DNA from: an uncultured Caryophanales bacterium
Lineage (GTDB): Bacteria; Bacillota_I; Bacilli_A; RFN20; CAG-826
Length of the DNA stretch: 16,491 nucleotides
Assembly: GCA_946404585.1 (NCBI GenBank)
Contig: CAMJEC010000013.1
Coordinates: forward strand, 1-16,491
Direction: 5' to 3'
Shown in pieces: positions 1-7,748 of the stretch; within the stretch, counting starts at the first letter, position 1; each line of letters starts with the position of its first letter. Both the position numbers and the translations under genes were made by a program. The notes beneath the pieces are model-generated. The model saw only the letters and a list, made by a program, of their open reading frames with translations. It ran no database searches and was not told where the DNA came from.

Positions 1-260
1 TCTACGTTTTAACAAAAGAAGAAGGTGGCCGTCACACAGCTTTCTTAAGCAACTATCGTCCACAATTCTATTTCCGTACCACCGACGTCACAGGCGTTAT
101 TACACTTCCTGCTGGTGTCGACATGGTTATGCCTGGTGATAACGTTGAACTCAGCGTTGAACTCATTCACCCAATCGCCATGGAAAAAGGTACCAAATTC
201 TCCATCCGTGAAGGTGGCAGAACCGTTGGTGCTGGTACAGTTTCTGAAATTCTCAAGTAA
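1..260 (+). CDS. tuf: Elongation factor Tu, C-terminal part (5' end outside window)
   Basis: The last 85 codons of EF-Tu, the GTPase that delivers aminoacyl-tRNA to the ribosome. Reading from base 3, the protein carries the domain III hallmarks YRPQFYFRTTDVTG, MVMPGDNVE, and the C-terminal signature REGGRTVGAGTVSEI before TAA. Domain III contacts tRNA and EF-Ts; the GTP-binding domain I and most of domain II lie upstream of the window. Codon choice is strongly biased (GTT, GGT, AAC, CGT), as expected of a very highly expressed gene. It is followed by a clear terminator, so it is transcriptionally separate from the genes downstream. Identification is essentially certain from the conserved residues. 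Confidence 0.98.
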   Translation, partial: YVLTKEEGGRHTAFLSNYRPQFYFRTTDVTGVITLPAGVDMVMPGDNVELSVELIHPIAMEKGTKFSIREGGRTVGAGTVSEILK

Positions 261-279
261 TTTCTTAAAACTAATCATT

Positions 280-310
280 AAAACTCATCTCAATAGAGGT
301 GAGTTTTTTT
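280..310 (+). terminator. Intrinsic terminator after tuf
   Basis: A 12-bp stem, AAAACTCATCTC paired with GAGGTGAGTTTT (one G-U pair), closes a four-base AATA loop and runs directly into seven T residues at 304-310. It sits 20 bases after the tuf stop, a classic Rho-independent terminator. Confidence 0.93.
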
Positions 311-332
311 GTGCATACAAAATGTTATTTAA

Positions 333-341
333 TGCTATAAT
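333..341 (+). promoter_or_regulatory. Extended -10 promoter for the phosphatase/RDD genes
   Basis: TGCTATAAT is a perfect consensus extended -10 (TGnTATAAT) placed between the tuf terminator and the lipoprotein start at 362. A -35 is poor: CATACA at 314-319 (spacer 16) matches only three of six positions, which an extended -10 can tolerate. The predicted start of transcription near 348 gives a leader of only about 14 bases that begins almost at the ribosome binding site (AGGAAA, 350-355). Predicted by eye only. Confidence 0.6.
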
Positions 342-361
342 GCTCTAATAGGAAAAATACT

Positions 362-1495
362 ATGAAAAAATCTATTTCTTTATTAGGATCATTATTCCTA
401 CTAACTACACTAGTAGCGTGCAACGCTAATCCAACTTCTTTTGAGTTTAAATTAAAAGACGGTGGTGATGTATTTGATTTCCATACTGAATTACAAAATA
501 AATACATCAATAGTGAAGACTATTTGTCTACGAACGGCATAGCCGCGGGTAGTTCATCAAAAGAACAACCAATGCCTTTATCTATTAACTGGGAAGAATC
601 TAAATCAAACACTAATAAAAAACCAAAATATTTCATCGTGGATATCTATGAAGGAAATAATGAAACTCCTTGGTATACAAAAAGTAATATTACTAATTTT
701 GATCAAGATGAATTCTATAACTTTAAATTAGATACTGAATATCAATATCAAGTCACAGCTTATTATAGTGATACATTACAGTTTAAAAGTGAGAAAAAAG
801 CCTTTAGAACCACGAATAAAGGTCCACGTAACTTATACGTCAATAATGTCATGAACATTCGTGATTTAGGCGGACATGGCATTAAACAGGGTTTAATCTA
901 CCGTAGCGGACGTTTTAATGAAGATGAAGATCTTGATGGTAAATCTTTATTAGATGAACAATCTAAAGACGTTTTATTAAATACTTTAAAGATTAAAACA
1001 GAAGTCGATTTAAGAAGACCAGGAGAAAATGGTAATATCAAAGCTTCTCCATTAGGAGAAACAGTCTCCTATAATCATTTACCAATGTATTATGGTGGTG
1101 AAAACGTTCTTACTTATGTTGGTGAGCGTAGTGCTTTCTTATATGATAATCCAGCGCGTATTAAGGAGTTCTTTGAACTTCTTAGCGATAGAAATATTTA
1201 TCCAATTGATTTCCACTGCGCGATTGGTAAGGATAGAACAGGCTGTATGGCCTATTTAATCGAAGCTTTATGTGGGGTGGAAGAAGAATATCTCTATCGT
1301 GATTATTTATTCTCTAACTTCGCTAAAATAAGTGGTATTTGTAAAACTGCAGATATCGATGATAGATATGGCGCCACTCTTAAGGCATATGAGGGCGAAT
1401 CCTTACAAGAAAAAACATACAATTATTTGAACAAAGTTATCGGTGTTTCTACAGAAAAACTAGACGCAATTAAGGATATACTAAAAGATAAATAG
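362..1495 (+). CDS. Surface lipoprotein with PtpB/LipA-type tyrosine/lipid phosphatase domain
   Basis: A 377-residue lipoprotein. Residues 1-20 are a signal peptide ending in lipobox LVAC, with Cys20 as the predicted lipid anchor, so the protein should face outward from the membrane. Residues about 70-150 resemble a fibronectin type III-like beta sandwich (weak call). Residues 160-370 match the Y_phosphatase3 family (PF13350; MptpB, Listeria LipA): MNIRDLGG at 164-171, YRSGR at 180-184, a DLRRPGE segment, and the active-site loop HCAIGKDRTG with nucleophile Cys286 and phosphate-binding Arg292. All catalytic positions are intact. Relatives hydrolyse phosphotyrosine and phosphoinositides; the substrate here cannot be read from sequence. 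Start chosen for the signal peptide and the AGGAAA site six bases upstream. It is first in a run with two RDD genes (next start 6 bases after this stop). Codon use is A/T-rich and less biased than in the transporter genes. Confidence 0.88.
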   Translation: MKKSISLLGSLFLLTTLVACNANPTSFEFKLKDGGDVFDFHTELQNKYINSEDYLSTNGIAAGSSSKEQPMPLSINWEESKSNTNKKPKYFIVDIYEGNNETPWYTKSNITNFDQDEFYNFKLDTEYQYQVTAYYSDTLQFKSEKKAFRTTNKGPRNLYVNNVMNIRDLGGHGIKQGLIYRSGRFNEDEDLDGKSLLDEQSKDVLLNTLKIKTEVDLRRPGENGNIKASPLGETVSYNHLPMYYGGENVLTYVGERSAFLYDNPARIKEFFELLSDRNIYPIDFHCAIGKDRTGCMAYLIEALCGVEEEYLYRDYLFSNFAKISGICKTADIDDRYGATLKAYEGESLQEKTYNYLNKVIGVSTEKLDAIKDILKDK

Positions 1496-1501
1496 TAGGT
1501 T

Positions 1502-2659
1502 ATGGCTGAAGAAGAGACAGTAACACAAGAAAATTATATCGATATTCATCCTTTGAAAAAGGGTAGAAGGATCTTAGTTTTCCTCGCTGATTTCTTCATA
1601 CACTTTATTTTGACTTACCTTATTTTTAATATTGCCGCTGCCCCAATTGGCAAAGCCGCGACAAATTATAACGCTAAAAATGAAGAGCATGTTTTAACCA
1701 CACTAGATATGTATGACCATTATTACAATGCGAAAGTGCTACTACGTGATAGTGGTTTTGATCGTACAGATGTAACCGCAGGTGTGGAATATACATATCG
1801 TTGCTTCTTAAGCTATTTCGTTTTGGACACTGAAGAAAGTATTGATACAAAAACTCCTCAATACGGTCATAAAAAAGAAAACGATACTATCTATCATTTC
1901 TATCACGATATTAGAAATAAAGAACAAACATATTTTGATAGTTTCAATTACTATAATAAGAAAGATAATTACTTTGAATATAATGATTCCAAGAAGGAAT
2001 ATAATTTAAAGATAGAGGTTAAAAACGAACTGTATGCTTTCTATGATCCAAAAGACGCGATGGGCGATATTGGACAAAAGTATTATAAGGATATATCTGA
2101 TAATCTCTTTAATCCTCTTCTCGCGGAAGTGATGAATGATATTGAAAAGAACGATTTACATTATGAGGGTGAAACTCGTTCATATTTAGAATGTAAAAAC
2201 CGAATCAAAGAACTTGAAACATATCATGGAAATCTTATGACTGTCTGCGCTTATATTTCTCATGTTCTTGTTTGGTCAGGATTATTCCTCATTTTCCCTT
2301 TAATAAATAAGAATAGAAAAACATTAGCGATGCTCTTTATGAAAATTGAAAGAGTGGACTTCTATTCTTTGAATCACACAAAGAAAAGAATGGTAGTGGC
2401 CAGCGCTTTATATAGTCTATTTGCGACCTTACTTGGTATTATGTTTATTCCATCAATGCTCGTACCATTTAATACTTTGTTCACCTTGCATTATTTATTA
2501 TATGGAACGGTGTTTTCGGGCATTTTGTTACTAATTAGTCTTTTCTTTTTATTTTTTAACCAGTATAATCGTTCTCTTACCGATTACTTATCTAACTCGC
2601 TATATCTAACTAGCGAAGAGATGGATAATGTTTATCGTGCAAAAGGATATAAAATTTAA
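1502..2659 (+). CDS. RDD-family membrane protein with large loop (first of a pair)
   Basis: 385 residues, four predicted membrane segments: about 23-45, 246-268, 298-320 and 329-352. The N-terminal RRILVFLADFF resembles the Arg/Asp helix of RDD-family proteins (PF06271), and NRKTLAMLFMKIERVD occupies the place of the RDD 'TLGKxLxGLRVVD' strand, but the match is weaker than in the next gene. Between segments 1 and 2 lie about 200 hydrophilic residues rich in Tyr, Asp, Asn and Lys; by the positive-inside rule this domain should be extracytoplasmic. Typical RDD proteins have only short loops. It starts 6 bases after the phosphatase stop and ends 2 bases before the next RDD gene, indicating one transcript. 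The ribosome binding site (GTAGGT) is weak, suggesting translational coupling. RDD proteins have been linked to ion/Na+ transport and to other envelope roles; no specific function can be assigned. Confidence 0.72.
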   Translation: MAEEETVTQENYIDIHPLKKGRRILVFLADFFIHFILTYLIFNIAAAPIGKAATNYNAKNEEHVLTTLDMYDHYYNAKVLLRDSGFDRTDVTAGVEYTYRCFLSYFVLDTEESIDTKTPQYGHKKENDTIYHFYHDIRNKEQTYFDSFNYYNKKDNYFEYNDSKKEYNLKIEVKNELYAFYDPKDAMGDIGQKYYKDISDNLFNPLLAEVMNDIEKNDLHYEGETRSYLECKNRIKELETYHGNLMTVCAYISHVLVWSGLFLIFPLINKNRKTLAMLFMKIERVDFYSLNHTKKRMVVASALYSLFATLLGIMFIPSMLVPFNTLFTLHYLLYGTVFSGILLLISLFFLFFNQYNRSLTDYLSNSLYLTSEEMDNVYRAKGYKI

Positions 2660-2661
2660 TC

Positions 2662-3732
2662 ATGGAAGACCATATTAATGAAGTTGTTTCTGATGCAGAA
2701 ATAGCGACGAATAATCAAAACGTTAATGTTTTGTATTACCGCCCTAAATTTACTCATCGAATATTCGCTAATCTTTTGGATATTTTGATTTTCATTATGG
2801 TTTTTCTTTCACTCTTCTTGGGTGTACGTGAAATTATAAGGATAACGCCTACCTATAAAGCAAAATCACAAGAACTAACACAAATGCGATTAGATTCTGG
2901 TTTGTATGCTTATGATGACGATAACGTCTTAAGAGATATCGTTTCTGTTTTAAATTACGATAAAGGCCAAACCGCTAAATCGAGAATGACACGTTCTAGA
3001 AATGCGATTGAGACATTTGTGAGCTATGCTCAAAGTATGGCCACTAATGAGAACTATGAAACAGTAGTAAAAGATTATCGTGAATATCGTTTGGCGGAAA
3101 CAATGGTCCATAACGACACTCCAATGTTTATCGTTAATGAATCAAATGAAGTAGTTGAAAACCCTGCTTTATTCGAATCTGTGGAAAGCGTTAGTTCTCA
3201 AATCTATACCGAATATTATAAAAAAGCGTACCAACCATACATTGATAATCACTTACAAGCTTATCTAGTCGTGGTAGTACCTCACTATAAAGACATTATT
3301 AACTATCAAACAAATATGTTACTTTGGGTTAATATTTTTGCCGTTTATTGCTTCACAGGATTATTAGTTTATCTTGTCCCAATATTCATCTTTAGACGTG
3401 GCAGAATGACATTTGGTAAAGCCTTATATGGCATTGGTTTAGTGGATTCTAACTGCTTATCGCCATCTTTACCACGTACTTTAGCCAGATTTGCGATCTT
3501 CTATTTCGCAATTTTAGTGCTATCTTTATTCACTTTTGGACTACCAATCATAATTTCTTTTTCAATTATGGTTTTTTCTAAAAATAAACAAGGTTTTGCG
3601 GATTATATGTTGCGCCTTACCGAGGTTGACGGGAAAAGAACAAAAATCTATTTTTCTTTTCAAGAAGTTGAACTCGAAAAGACCACGCCATATAAAAAGC
3701 CTGTTGATTTTAAAACCAGGAATTATGACTAA
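2662..3732 (+). CDS. RDD-family membrane protein with large loop (second of a pair)
   Basis: 356 residues. RDD-family signatures are clear: HRIFANLLDILIF in the first helix (about 34-58), then RGRMTFGKALYGIGLVD, RTLARFAIFYF and GFADYMLRLTEVD near the C-terminus. Predicted membrane segments lie at about 34-58, 219-243 and 276-305, the last possibly being two short helices. About 160 hydrophilic residues separate segments 1 and 2, the same unusual design as the preceding gene, so the two look like diverged tandem paralogues. The start lies 2 bases after the preceding stop; the nearest Shine-Dalgarno-like sequence (AAAGGA, 2642-2647) is about 14 bases away, again suggesting translational coupling. 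Function unknown; an envelope transport or accessory role is inference. Confidence 0.82.
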   Translation: MEDHINEVVSDAEIATNNQNVNVLYYRPKFTHRIFANLLDILIFIMVFLSLFLGVREIIRITPTYKAKSQELTQMRLDSGLYAYDDDNVLRDIVSVLNYDKGQTAKSRMTRSRNAIETFVSYAQSMATNENYETVVKDYREYRLAETMVHNDTPMFIVNESNEVVENPALFESVESVSSQIYTEYYKKAYQPYIDNHLQAYLVVVVPHYKDIINYQTNMLLWVNIFAVYCFTGLLVYLVPIFIFRRGRMTFGKALYGIGLVDSNCLSPSLPRTLARFAIFYFAILVLSLFTFGLPIIISFSIMVFSKNKQGFADYMLRLTEVDGKRTKIYFSFQEVELEKTTPYKKPVDFKTRNYD

Positions 3733-3742
3733 GAATAATGTA

Positions 3743-3772
3743 TTGCGTAGCGCAGGCATATGTATGTATAAT
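3743..3772 (+). promoter_or_regulatory. Candidate internal promoter for the ABC/nuclease cluster, with overlapping palindrome
   Basis: A perfect TATAAT lies at 3767-3772, 18 bases after TTGCGT (3743-3748; three of six match TTGACA). It falls in the only sizeable gap (76 bases) between the RDD pair and the transporter genes and would start transcription near 3780, about 29 bases before the ATG at 3809. The -35 region is part of a small inverted repeat, TTGCG-TAG-CGCAG (3743-3755, one G-T pair), which could be an operator. The downstream genes show stronger codon bias, consistent with separate and higher expression. Confidence 0.45.
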
Positions 3773-3808
3773 AAGAATGATAAAAATGGAATGCTGGAGG
3801 CCACTCAT

Positions 3809-5815
3809 ATGGTGAAAAAAATTGTCCTTCCATGTTTGCTAGGATTAATAAGCCTTTTTTCGTTGTCATCTTTTAATGCGCCCGTAGCGAAGAATGATAC
3901 TAAAACAGCATCTTTAAACCAACCACGTCTTTTAGACAGAAAAGCCGCTGCTCCTGATTATAGTGGTGAAGTTGAAATCCCAGATGGTAACCTTATGGTT
4001 TCTGCTACTTCATCTACCAAGACATCAATGGGGCAGTCTTTCACTTTTATGTTCTCAACTGGTGGTCAAGGTTGGTGCGATGCGACTTCTTCCTACTTAT
4101 TAGCGCCAGATGATGCTGGTTTTGATGAATATCTCAAAGATTTCAACACCAAGACCGCCGAAGAAAGAGAAGCAATTACCGAAGCTTATGAAAAAGGTGA
4201 ATACGAACCTGTTCACTTCAACTCTTACGTCTATAGCTTAAATGCTACCGCAAGTGTTACTGACATCGTTATTCCTCGTTCTTTAACAAGAAACCACATT
4301 TTCAATCTCGATGTCACTCGTTTAGGTATTAATGTTGTCCCAGATTGGACAGGCATTACTTCTATTACCATTCCTCAAGAAGTTACTGAAATCTATTCAG
4401 AGTCCTTCCAAAACATTCCAGAAGGTATGGTATTTAACGTTGAACCAGCCGCTAAATTAGAAGGTTGGGCTGATGACTGGAACCATGGTGCTACAGTTAA
4501 CTATGGTGCTACTTTCCCAGCCGCTAAAGCCGAACCATTATCAAAAGCCGGTGCTTCTAAATATGGTGATGAAACACAAAACTTCATCATTGGTTGGTAT
4601 CCAAAGACTGGTGAACAAAAACCACTTACTCTTGAATATAAAGTTTCCGTTAATGGTGGTGCTGCTGAAACTCGTTATTTTGACTTTGCTCCAACATCCG
4701 CTAACTCATTATTCGAATGTGTTGGTCGTCAAGTTAACGACTATACAAAATCCTTATACTGCGATATCCCTTTAACAGAAGGTGAAGAAATTGACTTCTC
4801 AAGCACAGTCTTGCATAACATCTACCGTGCTAGAACAGTCGGTGAAACCGCGATTACTGAACCAGAATTAAGTCAAGCTTATAGCATTAAACCAAAACAA
4901 GGTTTCTCAAGAGCTTATGATATCAACGACTTCATCAAATGCTCATTTACTGGTTTATCCACATTCTCTGGTTTCTCCGCTATCGACTTAAATGTTGATA
5001 TTAGTGAAGCCAATATTTACGAACACTTAAAATCTAACTATTACAATACACACTTAAATGATATTAAGTCTGGTAAACTCAAAATCCGTTATAGATTAAC
5101 TTCTTTAACTCTCTGTAGTTTCAGAATTACATATCGTGATGGTAGTGCAGATGTCCAAAAAGATGTCAAAATCGTAACACCTGTTGCACAGTTTAAGCTA
5201 GAACAACAAAAAGGTAACAGAGTCTCATTCTTATTCAAGAATAGTGATATCGCTCCTAACTTCTCCGCTGATAAGATTAAAGCCGTTTCATTTGTTGGCT
5301 TATATGTCACTTTAGACTTATTAGCCCAAAAAGGCCCAATCGCTCGTAGTAACGTTATTACAAGATTTGGTTACCACTCCATCATGCCATATACCGAAAA
5401 AGCCCACTTATTCGATATCAATGCGTTCTTAATTATTCTTTTAATCGCATATGTCGCTATCTTTGTCGGTACCACAATTGGACTCTACTTCTATTTGAAG
5501 AACAAATATAAAAATGATGAATTCAGAAGAATGAAGAACAAATCATACTTCACTAAAGCCGCCTTATTCTTATTCGGTAGCTTAGTGGTCTTATTCGATC
5601 TCGTCTTCATTGTTTTAAGAGCCAGTGCTTTAAATAACGCTATTGTTGTTTATAACCCAGCCGATGCCTACATCATCGTTCTTTCTGTGATGTCAGTCGT
5701 CATCATTGGCTATTTCATCAAATACATGGTCGGTGTTATTAAGACCAATAAAGAAAGAAGAAGAATCATTAAACTCAAATTAAACGAAGACGTCGATGAC
5801 GACGGAACGAATTAA
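3809..5815 (+). CDS. Secreted/membrane-anchored surface protein with a BspA-type LRR unit and three C-terminal membrane segments
   Basis: 668 residues. I chose ATG 3809: TGGAGG (3795-3800) sits 8 bases upstream and the product opens with a signal peptide (MVKKIVLPCLLGLISLFSLSS). ATG codons upstream in the same frame (3596, 3764) lack good sites, and the first would overlap the RDD gene. Residues about 25-535 are predicted extracytoplasmic. Around 182-225, TSITIPQEVTEIYSESFQNI followed by GWADDWN matches one LRR_5 (BspA-like) unit with its usual GWxxDWN cap. Three hydrophobic helices follow at about 539-560, 586-606 and 620-640, and a basic tail (KERRRIIKLKLNEDVDDD) should be cytoplasmic. It ends 11 bases before the ABC ATPase start; the ribosome binding site of that gene overlaps this stop. 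A substrate-handling or regulatory partner of the transporter is possible, but I do not recognise the full-length family. Confidence 0.78.
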   Translation: MVKKIVLPCLLGLISLFSLSSFNAPVAKNDTKTASLNQPRLLDRKAAAPDYSGEVEIPDGNLMVSATSSTKTSMGQSFTFMFSTGGQGWCDATSSYLLAPDDAGFDEYLKDFNTKTAEEREAITEAYEKGEYEPVHFNSYVYSLNATASVTDIVIPRSLTRNHIFNLDVTRLGINVVPDWTGITSITIPQEVTEIYSESFQNIPEGMVFNVEPAAKLEGWADDWNHGATVNYGATFPAAKAEPLSKAGASKYGDETQNFIIGWYPKTGEQKPLTLEYKVSVNGGAAETRYFDFAPTSANSLFECVGRQVNDYTKSLYCDIPLTEGEEIDFSSTVLHNIYRARTVGETAITEPELSQAYSIKPKQGFSRAYDINDFIKCSFTGLSTFSGFSAIDLNVDISEANIYEHLKSNYYNTHLNDIKSGKLKIRYRLTSLTLCSFRITYRDGSADVQKDVKIVTPVAQFKLEQQKGNRVSFLFKNSDIAPNFSADKIKAVSFVGLYVTLDLLAQKGPIARSNVITRFGYHSIMPYTEKAHLFDINAFLIILLIAYVAIFVGTTIGLYFYLKNKYKNDEFRRMKNKSYFTKAALFLFGSLVVLFDLVFIVLRASALNNAIVVYNPADAYIIVLSVMSVVIIGYFIKYMVGVIKTNKERRRIIKLKLNEDVDDDGTN

Positions 5816-5826
5816 GGAGATACATT

Positions 5827-7734
5827 ATGGAAATTAGAATTAAAGATTTAACTAAAATTTTCCCTGGTGACGCACGTAAGAACATTCGTGACACAATCGC
5901 TGTTAAAGATTTGAACTTTAACGTTGATGATGGCACTCTTGTTGGTTTATTAGGACCTTCAGGATGTGGTAAATCAACAACTCTTTACATGATTTCAGGT
6001 TTACAAACCCCAACATCTGGTGAAGTGTGGTTCGGTGATCAAGAAGTCACTAATTTATCTCCAGAAAAAAGAGGTATTGGCTTAGTCTTCCAAAACTATG
6101 CTCTTTATCCTCATATGACTATCTATAAGAACATCGAATTCCCATTAACAAATCTCCAAGTTGAGATTCCTCTCGTTACCTTCTTTGATTTTACCCTCAA
6201 TTATGAGTATCAAATGAAGAAGAGAGATGTCCTTGATGGTATTCTCAAATCAGTTGATTCTCTTTGCAAACGTGTCGGCTTAAACAAGAAACAATTCCAA
6301 ATCACCTCTTCTTTAGAAGGCGAAAACCTTAAACTCACCATTTTACTTAAAAACGTTGCTCCTGCTAGTAAGAATTTATTCGTCGATAATTTCCCAAAAA
6401 TCATCGATGCTAAATTAACCAACGTTGAAGAGGTCCAAACATCCGAAGCTTTATTCGATTCGACAGTCAGAGCTACCGTTAATAAAATCGGTGAAAAAGA
6501 GACCGTTGATTTAACATTCAAATCAAGATTAGGTAAAGACTTCGACTTACCACAAATGGACGACACAATTAGAACCATTAGAGAAGCAATTAAACCAATT
6601 GGTAATCCAGGTGAAATCGTTATTTCCCGTGGCAAACGTGGCTTCGACTTAGTGGCGCGTGTTAAATCCTTATTACATTCCCGCTTACAAGAATGCTTTG
6701 AAGCAATCTCCAATAGTGTACCAATGGAAGAAGCTCGTTACTTTGTGAGTAATGTTGTTAACGCTGAAAATCAAAAGTTTGTCAGAGACTTCTTCAAGAA
6801 ACACAATTTGAAGATTACTGACATGAAGCTTTACTACGATAAAGAACACACAAAGATTTATTTCAAATTGCATAGAACATCCACTGAAACAGCTAAACAA
6901 GTCATGGATGAACTCGCTGAACAATTAGAACTCAGTGATATCGTTTTAGATACAGCGCAAGCGATTGCCCACCGTAAATTAACAAAAGAAGAAAGAAGAG
7001 ATATCGTTTACGATACCGCTAAACTCGTCCAAGTTGATGAATATTTGGAAAGAAAACCAAATCAATTATCTGGCGGTCAACAACAACGTGTCGCTATCGC
7101 TAGAGCGTTAGTTAAACACCCACGTGTCTTACTCTTAGACGAACCTTTATCTAACTTAGATGCTCGTTTAAGATTACAAACCCGTGAAGAAATTAGAAGA
7201 ATTCAACAAGAAACAGGTATTACTTCCGTGTTCGTTACTCACGACCAAGAAGAAGCGATGTCTATTTCCGATAAAATCGTTGTTATGAAACTCGGTGAAA
7301 TGCAACAAATGGGTGCACCACAAGAAGTTTATAACAGCCCTGCAAACCTATTCGTTGCCCAATTCTTAGGTACTCCACCAATCAATGTCTTCAAAGGCGC
7401 TGTTAAAGGCGAAAAGATTTACGTTGGTGAAGACTGCGTTGGTGAAGCTAAAGGCATTAAAGACCAAGAAGTCTCAGTCGCTATTAGGCCAGAAGGCTTT
7501 GTCCTTGCTGATGAAAAAGACAAAGGCGTCTTACATGCTGAATGTGAAATGATCCAAGTCATGGGTCGTGATATTTCCGTTGTGGCTAAAAACGAATTAT
7601 GCACAAAACCAACATTCAAAGCTATCATTTCTGCGGACGACAAAGTCAATCCAGGAAAAGTTGCTTTCAAAGTCAAACCTCATAAAGTTTTCATCTTTGA
7701 TGCTGAAACTGATGAAAGGATCTACATTAAATAA
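5827..7734 (+). CDS. ABC importer ATPase (UgpC/MsmK/MalK type) with a ~270-residue insertion
   Basis: 635 residues; MalK/UgpC proteins are usually about 365-380. All ATPase motifs are intact: Walker A GPSGCGKST (43-51), Q-loop Gln89, signature LSGGQ (414-418), Walker B VLLLDEP (434-440), D-loop SNLD (442-445) and switch His472. A C-terminal TOBE-type regulatory region follows (about 520-635, including SVAIRPEGF). The extra length falls between FPLTN after the Q-loop and KLTKEERRDIVYDTAKL before the signature, that is inside the helical subdomain that touches the permeases. It energises uptake by the permeases encoded next. ATG 5827 has TAAGGAGA directly upstream, overlapping the preceding stop. 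From memory, mycoplasma UgpC-like proteins (MG187/MPN134) are also unusually long, at about 585 residues. Annotation as sugar or glycerol-3-phosphate transport would rest on family alone; the gene context argues for nucleic-acid products. Confidence 0.95.
   Translation: MEIRIKDLTKIFPGDARKNIRDTIAVKDLNFNVDDGTLVGLLGPSGCGKSTTLYMISGLQTPTSGEVWFGDQEVTNLSPEKRGIGLVFQNYALYPHMTIYKNIEFPLTNLQVEIPLVTFFDFTLNYEYQMKKRDVLDGILKSVDSLCKRVGLNKKQFQITSSLEGENLKLTILLKNVAPASKNLFVDNFPKIIDAKLTNVEEVQTSEALFDSTVRATVNKIGEKETVDLTFKSRLGKDFDLPQMDDTIRTIREAIKPIGNPGEIVISRGKRGFDLVARVKSLLHSRLQECFEAISNSVPMEEARYFVSNVVNAENQKFVRDFFKKHNLKITDMKLYYDKEHTKIYFKLHRTSTETAKQVMDELAEQLELSDIVLDTAQAIAHRKLTKEERRDIVYDTAKLVQVDEYLERKPNQLSGGQQQRVAIARALVKHPRVLLLDEPLSNLDARLRLQTREEIRRIQQETGITSVFVTHDQEEAMSISDKIVVMKLGEMQQMGAPQEVYNSPANLFVAQFLGTPPINVFKGAVKGEKIYVGEDCVGEAKGIKDQEVSVAIRPEGFVLADEKDKGVLHAECEMIQVMGRDISVVAKNELCTKPTFKAIISADDKVNPGKVAFKVKPHKVFIFDAETDERIYIK
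6151..6972 (+). other. Coding insertion inside the ABC ATPase (residues ~109-382)
   Basis: This segment splits the ATPase between the Q-loop and the LSGGQ signature, where ordinary UgpC/MalK proteins have only a short helical linker. It stays in frame throughout, has the same codon style as the flanks and is hydrophilic without membrane segments, so it is a real domain rather than a frameshift or an inserted element. Its middle (about 160-275) looks beta-rich and its end (about 276-382) mostly helical and charged. I recognise no known domain. Boundaries are approximate (about 10 residues either side). Confidence 0.8.
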
Positions 7735-7748
7735 CGAAAGGAGCGTCT

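Noticed and set aside
3596..3808. Longer N-terminus for the LRR surface protein (starts at 3596 or 3764)
   Set aside because: It would overlap the RDD gene or crowd the candidate -10, and would bury a clear signal peptide that begins at 3809 behind a good TGGAGG site.
6210..6713. 167-codon open frame on the minus strand within the ATPase insertion
   Set aside because: It lies wholly antisense to an in-frame domain with the same codon style as its flanks, has no convincing ribosome binding site and resembles no known protein.
6151..6972. ATPase insertion as a transposon, intein or frameshifted gene fusion
   Set aside because: It is in frame throughout, has no transposase, intein splice residues or inverted/direct terminal repeats, and the base composition matches its flanks.
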